Part shown: piece after piece, positions 32,920 to 42,560 of the stretch
Layout: each line of letters begins with the position of its first letter
Numbering within the stretch: position 1 is the stretch's first letter
Notes under the pieces: model-generated
Told to the model about the DNA's origin: nothing
What the model saw: the letters and a program-made list of their open reading frames with translations, nothing else
Databases searched by the model: none
Program-made: the position numbers and the translations under genes
From: Salinivirgaceae bacterium
GTDB lineage: Bacteria > Bacteroidota > Bacteroidia > Bacteroidales > SZUA-534
Reading direction: 5' to 3'
Assembly (NCBI GenBank): GCA_017557785.1
Contig: JAFYYA010000062.1
Location: 1-43,955 of the forward strand
Length of the DNA stretch: 43,955 bases

Positions 32920-35421
32920 ATGTCAGAGAAATCGTTAACAGAATTGATAGACGCCAACTCGTATGAGTCTGAATTTCAGACTTGTCCAGGTTGCGACAAC
33001 CACTGTACCGTCAAGTTGTTCCATTTTCCGAATGGCAACACGTTTGCTTCGGGCAACAACTGCGAAAAAGTGTACTCAAACCACTCGGAATCAGAGCGTA
33101 AGGGCGTGAATATGATGGTGGAGAAGTACAAACTGCTTTTCCGTCAGCCGAAAGTGGAGCCAGTTGGTAAACCATTGGGTATCAAGATTGGCCTGCCGCG
33201 CGCTTTGGGAATGTATGAGAACTACCCGTTCTGGTATACTTTGTTTTCGGCCTGCGGACTTGAGGTGGTGCTGTCGAACAACTCGAGCAACAAAATCTAC
33301 GAGTCGGGCCTGCGCTCGATAATGGCTGACAACATCTGCTTCCCTGCGAAACTGATGCACGGCCACATCAACAATCTGATTGATATGAAGGTGGATAGGA
33401 TTTTCTACCCATACGTGGTTTTCGAGCGCAAGGAGGACGACAAGTCTAAAAACAGTTTCAACTGTCCGATTGTGTCGGCCTATTCTGATGTCATTAAAAG
33501 TTCGATGGACCCCGCCCGTAAGAGCGGAGTGCCGTTCGATGCGCCTGTTATCACATTCAACGACAATGAGTTGTTGGTGAAATCGTGCTGGGCTTATCTG
33601 AAAACTTTGGGAGTTAAGCGCGAGGTTGCGCTGAAAGCCATTGAGATGGCGAAAAATGTACAAACATCATACATTCAGAAACTTACAGCACGTGCCAATG
33701 ATGTGCTCGATTTGGCTACAAAGGAAAACCGAATGGTGATTCTGCTGGCTGGCCGTCCCTACCACACCGACCCGATGATTGAGCACAAAATATCACAGGC
33801 CATCGCCTACATGGGCATCGATGTGATTACGGAGCATGTGGCCACAGAACTTGGCGCAACGGTGTACGACGAGATTAACGCATTGAGCCAGTGGGCCTAC
33901 CCAAACCGAATTTTTAAAGCGGCTTATTTTGCGGGTAAGTATCAGCGCAAAAACCTGCATTTTGTTGAGTTGACGTCGTTTGGCTGCGGCCCTGACGCCT
34001 TCATTCTCGATGAGGTGAACGCGATACTGAAACGATTTGGCAAAAACTTGACAATATTAAAGATAGATGATGTAAACAACATCGGCTCACTGCGGTTGCG
34101 CATCCGCTCGCTGGTGGAATCGTGCAAGGCCGAACTGGCTGAAACATCGACAGTTGACCGCAAATTCGCCACCACAAAGATTTTCGAGAAGGAAGACCGT
34201 CAGCGTACCATCATCGCGCCGTATTTTGCGGAGGGCTATTCGGAGTTTCTGCCGTCGCTTTTCAAACTGGTGGGCTACAATCTGGTGGTGCTGCCCACGG
34301 GCAATCAGGAAGCCGCCGAAACGGGTCTGCGTTACGCAAACAACGATATTTGCTATCCCGCCACGATTGTGGTTGGAAGCATCATCAACGCACTAAACAG
34401 CGGAAAATACGACCTTGACAACACGGCTGTCATCATCACACAAACGGGCGGACAATGTCGCGCAAGCAACTATTACTCGTTGATTAAGAACGCATTGGTG
34501 GCTGGCGGATTCGCCAAAGTGCCTGTGCTGTCGCTGGCAACGGGGGCGGGGGTGAACAATAATCAACCTGGATTCGAGATTAAGTGGGGAAAGGTGATAA
34601 AGATTCTTGTCCATGCCATTCTCTATGCCGACTGCATTGCCAAAATGTATCATTCGGCGGCGGTGCGTGAGGTGGAGCCTGGACTGGCCTTCAAACTTCG
34701 TAATCGCTACATTGAGGAGGCGTTCCCTTATATCGAAGCCAAAGACTACAAAGGCTTGAAACGGCTTCTGAAGCAGGCTGTGGCCGATTTCACGGCGGCA
34801 GTGGAGAAGAACAAACGAGTGCCTGTCATCGGGTTGGTTGGCGAGATTTACGTGAAATACAACGGGTTCAGCAACAAGTTCGTAACTCAATGGCTCATTG
34901 AGCACGGAGTTGAGGTGGTGCCGCCCGCGCTGATTACATTCTTCTCGACATCGTTTGTCAACAGTCACTACAACCGCCGCTATAACATTAAGAAAGAGTC
35001 TGACCCGCAATGGATTAGTGATGGACTGCACGCACTACTGCTGAGTTGCATGCGCAAATATGACCGCATTTGCCAGCCGTTCCCTTACTACAGGCCGTTC
35101 GCCAGCATTTTTGAGATTGGCAAACTCTCGGAGCAGGTCATCAATTCCGCTGCCGACTTTGGCGAGGGTTGGATGCTGCCTGGCGAAATCTGCCACCTTG
35201 CGGAGCACGGCGTTCAGAACGTGGTGAGCCTGCAGCCGTTCGGCTGTATCGCCAACCACATCATTTCGAAAGGTATCGAAAAGAAAATCAAGCAGGTATA
35301 TCCGCAGATGAGCCTTCTGTTCCTCGATTTCGACAGCAGCACCTCGGAGGCCAACGTGTTCAACCGTCTGCACTTTATGATTGAGAACTGCAAGGAGCAA
35401 CTTGCCGAAGCAGAGGCCTGA
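32920..35421 (+). CDS. 2-hydroxyacyl-CoA dehydratase-like protein (DUF2229)
   Basis: An 833-residue cytoplasmic protein that corresponds to the C-terminal half of the large acyl-CoA dehydratase activase polypeptides. It opens with a Cys cluster, TCPGCDNHCTV (CxxCxxxC) and SGNNCEK, then the DUF2229 region (IKIGLPRALGMYENYPFWYTLF, ADNICFPAKLMHGH). The dehydratase-like domains carry further conserved Cys residues: FGCGPDAF, NDICYPATI, TQTGGQCRASNY, LPGEICHLAEHG and LQPFGCIANH. These likely bind Fe-S clusters that accept electrons from the activase. The physiological substrate of this group is not established. The ATG at 32920 starts a clean domain, so the split from the activase looks like true gene fission rather than a frameshift. 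Confidence 0.86.
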   Translation: MSEKSLTELIDANSYESEFQTCPGCDNHCTVKLFHFPNGNTFASGNNCEKVYSNHSESERKGVNMMVEKYKLLFRQPKVEPVGKPLGIKIGLPRALGMYENYPFWYTLFSACGLEVVLSNNSSNKIYESGLRSIMADNICFPAKLMHGHINNLIDMKVDRIFYPYVVFERKEDDKSKNSFNCPIVSAYSDVIKSSMDPARKSGVPFDAPVITFNDNELLVKSCWAYLKTLGVKREVALKAIEMAKNVQTSYIQKLTARANDVLDLATKENRMVILLAGRPYHTDPMIEHKISQAIAYMGIDVITEHVATELGATVYDEINALSQWAYPNRIFKAAYFAGKYQRKNLHFVELTSFGCGPDAFILDEVNAILKRFGKNLTILKIDDVNNIGSLRLRIRSLVESCKAELAETSTVDRKFATTKIFEKEDRQRTIIAPYFAEGYSEFLPSLFKLVGYNLVVLPTGNQEAAETGLRYANNDICYPATIVVGSIINALNSGKYDLDNTAVIITQTGGQCRASNYYSLIKNALVAGGFAKVPVLSLATGAGVNNNQPGFEIKWGKVIKILVHAILYADCIAKMYHSAAVREVEPGLAFKLRNRYIEEAFPYIEAKDYKGLKRLLKQAVADFTAAVEKNKRVPVIGLVGEIYVKYNGFSNKFVTQWLIEHGVEVVPPALITFFSTSFVNSHYNRRYNIKKESDPQWISDGLHALLLSCMRKYDRICQPFPYYRPFASIFEIGKLSEQVINSAADFGEGWMLPGEICHLAEHGVQNVVSLQPFGCIANHIISKGIEKKIKQVYPQMSLLFLDFDSSTSEANVFNRLHFMIENCKEQLAEAEA

Positions 35422-35448
35422 CCGTAAAACATCTAAAAAAATGCAACG

Positions 35449-36072
35449 ATGAGCAAGGAGCAAAATCTTGAAAATGAGATACTGATGGCCGCCGAAGACC
35501 TTTTCCTGGAGAAAGGTTTCGCGGGCACATCAACAACTGACATCGCGCGTCGGGTAGGGTGCAATCAGGCGCTTGTGCACTACTATTTCCGCACCAAGGA
35601 GAATCTTTTCCTGCAGGTTTTCAACGGCAAGGTGGAGACCATTCTGACAATCTTGCAGAAGCCGTTGCTTGAGCAGGGAGCCGAGTTCCCCGACAAACTG
35701 CGCAGCACCATCGGCGCCTATTTCGATTTTCTGACAGCCAACTCGCGCCTGCCGTTTTTTGTCATCAACGAGTTGCTATGCAACAAGGAACGGTTGCAGT
35801 CGGCCTACAAATACTTTATGCAGAACACGTTGCGCAACAATGTCTTCGGATTGATTGACAGCGTGGTACAGGCCGAGGTGCGGAAGGGAACCATCCGTCA
35901 GGTCAGCACCGTCGATTTTGTGCTCGACATTGTGTCTCTCACAGTGTTCAACTTTGTTGTGCTGCCCATCTACAGCGATTTGTCAGGCTCAACCGAAGCC
36001 GAAAAAACTGAATTTATCAACAACCGCAAAGAAGAAGTTATTCGGTTGGTAATCAACGGAATGAGATTGTAA
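35449..36072 (+). CDS. TetR/AcrR-family transcriptional regulator
   Basis: A 207-residue repressor-type protein. The N-terminal TetR helix-turn-helix is complete: ILMAAEDLFLEKGFAGTSTTDIARRVGCNQALVHYYFRTKENLF (residues ~11-55). The C-terminal ~150 residues are helical, as in the ligand-binding domain. It starts 27 bp after the dehydratase gene, so it is likely co-transcribed and may control that operon. The effector is unknown; acyl-CoA-type ligands are common in the family and would fit, but this is a guess. Confidence 0.93.
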   Translation: MSKEQNLENEILMAAEDLFLEKGFAGTSTTDIARRVGCNQALVHYYFRTKENLFLQVFNGKVETILTILQKPLLEQGAEFPDKLRSTIGAYFDFLTANSRLPFFVINELLCNKERLQSAYKYFMQNTLRNNVFGLIDSVVQAEVRKGTIRQVSTVDFVLDIVSLTVFNFVVLPIYSDLSGSTEAEKTEFINNRKEEVIRLVINGMRL

Positions 36073-36098
36073 TTAGCGGCTGCCGAAAGTAACAGCGA

Positions 36099-36734
36099 AT
36101 GGAAGAACAACCGCAATATATTGCTATTGAAGGGAATATTGGTGCCGGGAAATCGACGCTAGTGCGGATGCTGGCGGCAGAGACGGGCGCACGCGTGGTG
36201 CTCGAAGAGTTTGCCGACAACCCGTTTCTGCCGAAATTCTACGCCGACCCGAAAAAATACGGCTTCCAACTCGAACTGTCGTTTCTGGCAGAGCGCTATC
36301 GTCAGTTGAACAGTCACCTGAAGCAGCCGGAACTGTTTAGTCCCACAACCATTGCCGATTACTACTTTGTAAAATCGCTGATTTTTGCGCGCGTCACCCT
36401 TGCCGACGACGAGTTCGCGCTCTATCGCCAACTGTTCGACATTATCTGGCAGCATATTCCGCTGCCAACACTATACGTTTATCTGCACTCGTCGGTTGAG
36501 CGGCTGATGAGCAACATTGCCATGCGTGGCCGCGAATACGAGCAGAGCATCTCGCCCGAATATCTGACTGATATACAGCAGAGTTACCGCGAGTATTTCA
36601 AAACCGCCGACAAGTTCCCGATTGTGGTTGTCGACACAACCAAACTCGACTTCGTGAGAAATATAGCCGATTACAACTATTTGAAAAACATTATTTGGGG
36701 ACGTACGTACCCGAAAGGGGTGACGTATTTATGA
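36099..36734 (+). CDS. Deoxynucleoside kinase
   Basis: A 211-residue kinase of the dCK/dGK family that phosphorylates salvaged deoxynucleosides to dNMPs. The P-loop IEGNIGAGKSTL lies at residues ~9-20. VLEEFADNPFLPKFY holds the catalytic Glu, and ELSFLAERYRQL the substrate-binding helix. The FSPTTIADYYFVKSLIFA segment replaces the usual DRS motif, and YLHSSVERLMSNIAMRGREYEQSI carries the lid with RxR-like arginines. In Bacteroidota the usual role is a deoxyadenosine or deoxyguanosine kinase; base specificity cannot be read here. It follows the TetR gene by 26 bp. Confidence 0.9.
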   Translation: MEEQPQYIAIEGNIGAGKSTLVRMLAAETGARVVLEEFADNPFLPKFYADPKKYGFQLELSFLAERYRQLNSHLKQPELFSPTTIADYYFVKSLIFARVTLADDEFALYRQLFDIIWQHIPLPTLYVYLHSSVERLMSNIAMRGREYEQSISPEYLTDIQQSYREYFKTADKFPIVVVDTTKLDFVRNIADYNYLKNIIWGRTYPKGVTYL

Positions 36735-36765
36735 TTCTGCAAAGCAGGGTATAGGCAAAATCAAT

Positions 36766-37500
36766 TCATTGTTTAAACCCCACAACCGACATCAGCACGT
36801 AGAGCAAAATGATGGCCGGGATGGCGGCAAAGTGCAGGATGATTATCAGTATAAGGCTGAGCAGTAGGAAGATGTAACGGATTTTGTTGCTACCGAAATC
36901 CCATGTTTTGAATTTGAGCGAGAACAGCGGCAACTCGCAAACCAACAAAAACGACATAATCAGCGACAGCGGTATAAGTGTTTGTGGCACAATAACATGT
37001 TGTGCGACATAACTGTCGGCATTGTAGGTCAGAATGAAAGGCAGCGAGGCCCAAACCATGGCATTGGCAGGGGTGGGCAGGCCGATGAATTTGTCGGTTT
37101 GGCGCTCGTCGAGATTGAATTTGGCAAGCCGAAGGGCTGAGAATGCTGCCATCAGGAACGGAAGCAGGCAGACTGCCATTGTGCCTAACGGCAATTCTGC
37201 GAATCGGGCGCCATCGGGATTAAGTTGTTGGCTGACAATGACAAACGCAATGGCAGATGGTGCCACACCAAAACTGATGTCATCGGCAAGCGAGTCGAGT
37301 TCCTTGCCAATGGCCGAACTGACTTTGAGCAGACGGGCGGCCATGCCGTCGAAGAAATCGAAGACGGCGGCAATTAGAATGAAGAGCCCTGCAAGCGTCA
37401 AACTGCCTGTGAATGCGAAAGTTATCGAAAGACATCCCGACAAGGCGTTCATCAGCGTGATGGTGTTCGGAATGCATGAAACGACTTTGTTTTGTGCCAT
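36766..37500 (-). CDS. pssA: CDP-diacylglycerol-serine O-phosphatidyltransferase
   Basis: An integral membrane enzyme of the CDP-alcohol phosphatidyltransferase family, 244 residues, that makes phosphatidylserine, the precursor of phosphatidylethanolamine. The catalytic motif D-G-x2-A-R-x8-G-x3-D-x3-D is intact as DGMAARLLKVSSAIGKELDS followed by LAD. NTITLMNALSGCLSITFAF forms the first helix, with about seven hydrophobic segments in all. The length and the N-terminal SCIPNTITLMN opening fit the Bacteroidota PssA type rather than PgsA. It is convergent with the kinase gene and divergent from the sortase gene. The promoter must lie in the 37501-37541 stretch. Confidence 0.92.
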   Translation of the reverse strand: MAQNKVVSCIPNTITLMNALSGCLSITFAFTGSLTLAGLFILIAAVFDFFDGMAARLLKVSSAIGKELDSLADDISFGVAPSAIAFVIVSQQLNPDGARFAELPLGTMAVCLLPFLMAAFSALRLAKFNLDERQTDKFIGLPTPANAMVWASLPFILTYNADSYVAQHVIVPQTLIPLSLIMSFLLVCELPLFSLKFKTWDFGSNKIRYIFLLLSLILIIILHFAAIPAIILLYVLMSVVGFKQ

Positions 37501-37541
37501 TGTTCAGCGTTTTAAAACGGTGCAAATGTAGCACATTTTTT

Positions 37542-37608
37542 AGTTAGGATGTAGGAATTAGGAGTTAGGAATTAAGAGTTCTCTGTCTGTTGTCCGAAGT
37601 CTGTTGTC
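37542..37608. repeat. Paired heptanucleotide tracts upstream of the sortase gene
   Basis: 37542-37576 is an NNTTAGG tract (AGTTAGG, ATGTAGG, AATTAGG, AGTTAGG, AATTAAG). 37578-37608 is a GTCYGNN tract (GTCTGTT, GTCCGAA, GTCTGTT). The order and orientation repeat what is seen at 6288-6371. Confidence 0.78.
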
Positions 37609-37672
37609 ATTCAATTCACGCACTCAATTCTTCAATCAGTCAAAAAACATCGCACGGACATTGCCAAATGCT

Positions 37673-37680
37673 TAAATTTG
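37673..37680 (+). promoter_or_regulatory. Probable -7 box of the sortase gene
   Basis: TAAATTTG fits TAnnTTTG and lies 23 bp before the preferred ATG at 37704. No convincing -33 TTG sits ~20 bp upstream, so this is a partial match. Confidence 0.45.
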
Positions 37681-37703
37681 TTTGTTTTTATGGTGTTTGT
37701 CTG

Positions 37704-40700
37704 ATGAGGCAATTTTTCGGCATATTATTTTTTGCGATGGCAGTGATGGCTGCCGTTAATGCTGATGCCCAACAATTTACAAACGATTGGATTGATTTCG
37801 GTCAGGATTATTATCGGCTGGCCATTCCGCAGACGGGCGTTTATCGCGTCAGCCGCAGCCAACTTGAGGCTGCAGGCGTGCCTGTTGGCAGTTTCAATCC
37901 GCAGAACATCCAACTTTTTCAGAACGGAAAGCCGATTGCGTGCCGCGTTGGCAGCGAGCATCAGGGACTGCTCGATTATATTGAGTTTTTTGCTGAAGGC
38001 AACAACGGATGGTTCGATTTGGAAATGTACGACAAACCTGAAAATCAGACAAATCCGCACTACAGTCTGATAACAGACACTGCTGCGGTTTTTCTGACCT
38101 GGAACAAGCGTTTCGACAATTTGCGTCATTTGGAATGCAGTTCGCAAGGTGCTGAGAATCACGATGCTGCGGCATATTGCATCATCGATACCGTGTGTCA
38201 GTACACGGCCACCTATTTGGGCGGCGAAGAGAATTGCGAGTACACTGATGCTGAGGGATGGTTTGATGGGTCGGCGGTGTCGTTGGGCAAGCAGTTGGCC
38301 AAATCGGTGCCTACATCAAAAGTATTTGCCGACGGTGGCCTGAAAGCACGCATCACTCTTGCGCTGGCCACATACTCATCGAACGGCCACCACATCACGG
38401 TGACGGGGCCGGGCGTGAGCATCGATACCATTTTCTATGGTCTGCGCACCATAAAATGCCAAACCGCTACTGATGCTTCCAATTTGTTGGTACAGAATAA
38501 GTTCACTTTCGCAAGCGTTGACGACATCGAGGCTAAAACCGATTACTCGCGAGTGTCGTTCATCGAGATCGAGTACCCGTCGGCGTTCGATTTCAAAGGT
38601 CGCAGTCAGCAGATTTTCTGTCTGCCGCCGGCCGATGCCGATTTGAGCATTGCCATCACCAATATGGAATTGACGCAAGATGCTGTTTTGTACGATGTTA
38701 CACGTGGTTTGCACATCGGGCTGAATGTCTCGGACGGTGAGGCTACCGCGCTCGTTCCGGCACATGGCGACACGGTGCGGCTTGTGGTGGCTCAAGGCAA
38801 GGCTTTGCGCAAAGTGGGCGGCATCACACACTCGCCGTTCGTCAACTATGCGGTGAATGGCAAACAGGTGTTGATTCTGTCGCAGACGACATTGATGGAC
38901 AAGGCTCGCGAATATGCCGATTATCGCAACGCCTATTTGGTTGACGTTGAAGAACTTTACAATCAGTTCGGCTATGGTATCCGCAAGCACCCGATGGCCA
39001 TAAGACATTTTATTGAGTATGCCGTGGCCACGTGGAAGGTGAGGCCGCAGTATCTTTTTATTATTGGTAAAGGCGTGAGTGCCAACGATATGCGTAAAAA
39101 TGCAACTGCTTATGCCAACTGTCTTGTGCCGCCGATGGGCGTTCCGGCTTCCGATGCCCTGCTTTCGGCTCATGTGGACGGTTCGGGCACGGCGCCGCTG
39201 CTTGCCACGGGCCGTTTGTCGGCTTTGCGCGCGGCCGACATCGATAATTATCTGAACAAGGTGAAGGCCTTTGAACGGAATCAGCAGAGCGAGTGGATGA
39301 AGCGCGTGCTTCACTTTGTGGGCGGCAAAACACAGGCAGAGCAAACCGAAATCAAAAGGTATATGGCTGAATATAAGCGCATTATTGAAGATGCCCTTTT
39401 CGGTGCAAGCGTGACATCGTTCTACAAATCGACATCGGACCCGATAGCAACATCGAAAAACGATAGCGTTAAAATGCTCATAAACAGCGGTGTAAGCCTG
39501 ATGACATTCTTCGGGCACGGTTCGGGATACGGTGGTTTCGACCAAGACATCGACTCGCCGTCGTTTTACGACAACGAAGGCCGCTATCCGCTCATCATTT
39601 CCAACTCATGCTACACGGGCAACATCTACGGCTCATGGCAGTCGTCGGTGAGCGAGGAATGGGTGCTGGCGCAGAAGAAGGGCGCCATCGGCCTGATTGC
39701 CATGGTGAACGAAGGCGTGCCGTATTACCTGAATATGTTCTCGTCGCGATTCTACCGCCATATTGCCAACACATCGTACGCTGAACCGATTGGCAGGGCA
39801 ATGCGGTTGGCGCAGGTGGCGATGTCGGGTAGCACCAACCGCCTGACCAACGGAACCATTCAGCAGATGGTTTTGCACGGCGACCCCTGTATTGTGCTGA
39901 ATAGTTCGAAAAAGCCTGATTTGCAATTGAATCCGTCCGATGTCTGGTTCTCGCCGGCGGTGCTCACTACGGCCGTCGATTCGTTTACGGTGAACGTGGC
40001 GCTGCGTAACGTTGGACGCGCCATTACCACCGATTTCGTTGTTGAACTGCTTCATACTCAACCCGATGGAAACACGGCTCTTTATGCGCAACAGGTTGCC
40101 CGACTAACTTTTAGAGACACGCTTCGTTTCCGCCTGCCGATGAACCGAATTGATGCGGCAGGTGCTAACCAATTCAGTATCAGCCTTGATGCGATGGAAC
40201 AGATTGCCGAGCTCAACGAAGATAACAATGCCGTGACGGTGTCAGCTTTTGTGCAGTCGGTTGATGTGACGCCCGTCTGGCCCTATAATTACGCTCTTGT
40301 CAGCAATGTGCCGTCGGTGCTCAAGGCTTCGACATCAGATGCGGTGACAGCAGCGCAAGCAAGTGTTTTCCAAATAGATACCACAGAACGGCTCGGCAGT
40401 GGCCGGTTCTTGTCGGAACGGCTTGAGCATGGCGGCGGGGTGGTGGAATGGCATCCGGCAACGGCCATCGACACAGGGCAGGTCTATTTCTGGCGTGCGA
40501 AGAGCGATGCTGCCGACGATTTCAGCAACATCAGCTCATTTATTGCCCACGATGGAATGACTGGGTGGGAACAGTCTGATTTTGAGCAGATTGACGACGA
40601 TGATTTCGCCCACATCAAAGCCGATGCGGGCAGCCGCTCATTCAGTTTCACCAATGCCGCGCGAACGCTGCGCTGCCGCAATATCGGCTCGCCCAATTCA

Positions 40701-42560
40701 AGCAATTTCATGAAAATCAGTTTTGAGATGGATGGCTACAGCGCGCAGTCGTCGTGTGGTGCGGTCAATGCATTGCTGATGGTGGTCATCGACTCGTTCA
40801 ATCTTGTACCGTGGCAGTCTGACCGCGGGCGTTACGGTCATTCCAACTATCCACATTGTTCGTCGGCACCCTATGAGCTGTATTACATCTTCTATTTGAA
40901 CAATCTCGATGCGGGGCTCGACTCGCTTATCAATATGGTTGAAAATCAGGTGCCAAAAGGCAACTATATAATGATTTACTCGTTTATTTCGGGGCGGTTC
41001 CAACAGTGGCCTGAACGGGCTTACTGCGCGTTTGAGCGTTGGGGCGCGGCGCAGATTCGCACCGTTAATAGCTCGGTACCTTACATCTTCTTCACTCACA
41101 AGGGCTATCCCGATGAGTCAGAAGAAGTTATCGGCAAATCGGCAACCGATGTCATCGATTTTCACCGAACGCTCTACAACAACTATAATTTCGGCACCAT
41201 AACAAGCCCGGCAATAGGTCCGGCGCAACGTTGGACTGGGCTTGAGTGGCAGAGCGACACCGTAGCGGCCGGAAGTGAGGCTTTTGTGAGAGTGCTGGGC
41301 GTTGAGTCGGATGGCACCGCCCGCGTGCTGAAGGATTCGGTAGCAAGCCCATCGGCCGATTTGACCGGTATTGACGCCAACCGATATAGTAGGCTCAAAC
41401 TGCAGTTCTTCAGTCGCAACGATTCGCTTTATGTCCCGTCGCAACTGCGGATGTGGCGGGTTCTCTACACACCGTACACCGATTTGGCGGTAAACCCGTC
41501 GCGAGGCTGGCTTTTCCGGTCCGACACTCTGCATGAGGGTGAGCAGGCCATGGCTGTGGTGGCTTGCGAGAACATCGGTCAGCAGCAGTCGGACAGCGTG
41601 CTGGTGCACTATTGGCTGCAAACGGCCACCAACCGCATTGTTGAGATTGGCTACAAGCGGCTGAAGGCTTTGCTGCCGGGTGAATATGTACTTGATACTG
41701 TGATGTTTGAAACAATCGGGCTCGATGATGAAAACGTCTTTTTTGCCGAACTGAACCCCAAGCCCGTCGGCTCGGCCTACTACGACCAAATGGAACTGAC
41801 GCACTTCAACAATTTCATACAGAAACAGTTCAGTGTTGTGCGCGACAATGGCAATCCGCTGCTCGATGTGACTTTCGACGGCCGGCATATCCGCGACGGC
41901 GACATTGTGTCGGCGCAGCCGGTGATTGCTGTCACCGTGGCCGACGCCAATCGTTTCATGACCATCACCGATGTTGATGCTGTGGCGCTCTATCTGACGC
42001 CGATGGCCACTGGCGTTGAGAGCCGAATTGATTTGGCGGGCAACCCCGATGTGACTTTCGTACCTGGAACGCTGGCCAACAACCGAGCTGTGCTTGAGCT
42101 CGAGATGCCATTCGCGACGGGCACCTATCAGTTGCGCGTCCGTGCCCACGATGCGTCGGGCAACGAGTCGGGTGCCGATGACTACATCATATCGTTCCGT
42201 GTGATTGCAGAAAACACAGTGTCAGATGTTTATGCGTTCCCGAATCCGTTCAGCGCATCAACGCGTTTCGGTTTTGAGCTCACTGGCACTCTGCTTCCCG
42301 ACGAGTTGCGAATCGACATCTACAACCCGATGGGAAAGATTGTCAAAACCATCACTATGGCTGACTTTGGCGGGCTGCACTTCGGCTTGAACATGTCGTC
42401 GGTGTGGAACGGAACCGGCGCAAATGGCGCGTTTTTGCCTGCCGGCGTCTATTTCTATAAAGTGCGCATCAGTTACGACGGTGTCGAATTCCCAACCCGC
42501 AATTCCAACGGACGCAGTTCGCTTGTCAATGGCGTCGGAAGATTGGTGATTGTGAGATAG
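37704..42560 (+). CDS. T9SS C-terminal signal peptidase, PorU/PorU2-like (C25 family)
   Basis: A 1618-residue secreted cysteine protease. The signal MRQFFGILFFAMAVMAAVNA, then DAQQ, supports the ATG at 37704; the frame is open back to 37590 but that leader is not signal-like. After the N-terminal beta domain (DWIDFGQDYYRLAIPQTGVY) comes the C25 catalytic domain with the His in FFGHGSGYGG and the Cys in ISNSCYTGN. Long beta-rich domains follow, including a CARDB-like segment (VNVALRNVGRAITTDFVVEL), and the C-terminus is FlgD-like (VYAFPNPFSASTRF, PAGVYFYKVR). PorU cuts T9SS sorting domains and attaches cargo to A-LPS at the cell surface. The protein is longer than Porphyromonas PorU (about 1160 residues) and fits the larger group often named PorU2. 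The protein at 25165 is a candidate substrate. Confidence 0.88.
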   Translation: MRQFFGILFFAMAVMAAVNADAQQFTNDWIDFGQDYYRLAIPQTGVYRVSRSQLEAAGVPVGSFNPQNIQLFQNGKPIACRVGSEHQGLLDYIEFFAEGNNGWFDLEMYDKPENQTNPHYSLITDTAAVFLTWNKRFDNLRHLECSSQGAENHDAAAYCIIDTVCQYTATYLGGEENCEYTDAEGWFDGSAVSLGKQLAKSVPTSKVFADGGLKARITLALATYSSNGHHITVTGPGVSIDTIFYGLRTIKCQTATDASNLLVQNKFTFASVDDIEAKTDYSRVSFIEIEYPSAFDFKGRSQQIFCLPPADADLSIAITNMELTQDAVLYDVTRGLHIGLNVSDGEATALVPAHGDTVRLVVAQGKALRKVGGITHSPFVNYAVNGKQVLILSQTTLMDKAREYADYRNAYLVDVEELYNQFGYGIRKHPMAIRHFIEYAVATWKVRPQYLFIIGKGVSANDMRKNATAYANCLVPPMGVPASDALLSAHVDGSGTAPLLATGRLSALRAADIDNYLNKVKAFERNQQSEWMKRVLHFVGGKTQAEQTEIKRYMAEYKRIIEDALFGASVTSFYKSTSDPIATSKNDSVKMLINSGVSLMTFFGHGSGYGGFDQDIDSPSFYDNEGRYPLIISNSCYTGNIYGSWQSSVSEEWVLAQKKGAIGLIAMVNEGVPYYLNMFSSRFYRHIANTSYAEPIGRAMRLAQVAMSGSTNRLTNGTIQQMVLHGDPCIVLNSSKKPDLQLNPSDVWFSPAVLTTAVDSFTVNVALRNVGRAITTDFVVELLHTQPDGNTALYAQQVARLTFRDTLRFRLPMNRIDAAGANQFSISLDAMEQIAELNEDNNAVTVSAFVQSVDVTPVWPYNYALVSNVPSVLKASTSDAVTAAQASVFQIDTTERLGSGRFLSERLEHGGGVVEWHPATAIDTGQVYFWRAKSDAADDFSNISSFIAHDGMTGWEQSDFEQIDDDDFAHIKADAGSRSFSFTNAARTLRCRNIGSPNSSNFMKISFEMDGYSAQSSCGAVNALLMVVIDSFNLVPWQSDRGRYGHSNYPHCSSAPYELYYIFYLNNLDAGLDSLINMVENQVPKGNYIMIYSFISGRFQQWPERAYCAFERWGAAQIRTVNSSVPYIFFTHKGYPDESEEVIGKSATDVIDFHRTLYNNYNFGTITSPAIGPAQRWTGLEWQSDTVAAGSEAFVRVLGVESDGTARVLKDSVASPSADLTGIDANRYSRLKLQFFSRNDSLYVPSQLRMWRVLYTPYTDLAVNPSRGWLFRSDTLHEGEQAMAVVACENIGQQQSDSVLVHYWLQTATNRIVEIGYKRLKALLPGEYVLDTVMFETIGLDDENVFFAELNPKPVGSAYYDQMELTHFNNFIQKQFSVVRDNGNPLLDVTFDGRHIRDGDIVSAQPVIAVTVADANRFMTITDVDAVALYLTPMATGVESRIDLAGNPDVTFVPGTLANNRAVLELEMPFATGTYQLRVRAHDASGNESGADDYIISFRVIAENTVSDVYAFPNPFSASTRFGFELTGTLLPDELRIDIYNPMGKIVKTITMADFGGLHFGLNMSSVWNGTGANGAFLPAGVYFYKVRISYDGVEFPTRNSNGRSSLVNGVGRLVIVR

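Noticed and set aside
38376-39545. Long open frame (389 codons) on the minus strand
   Set aside because: It lies wholly inside the C25 sortase, has no recognisable domain and shows shadow-type composition.
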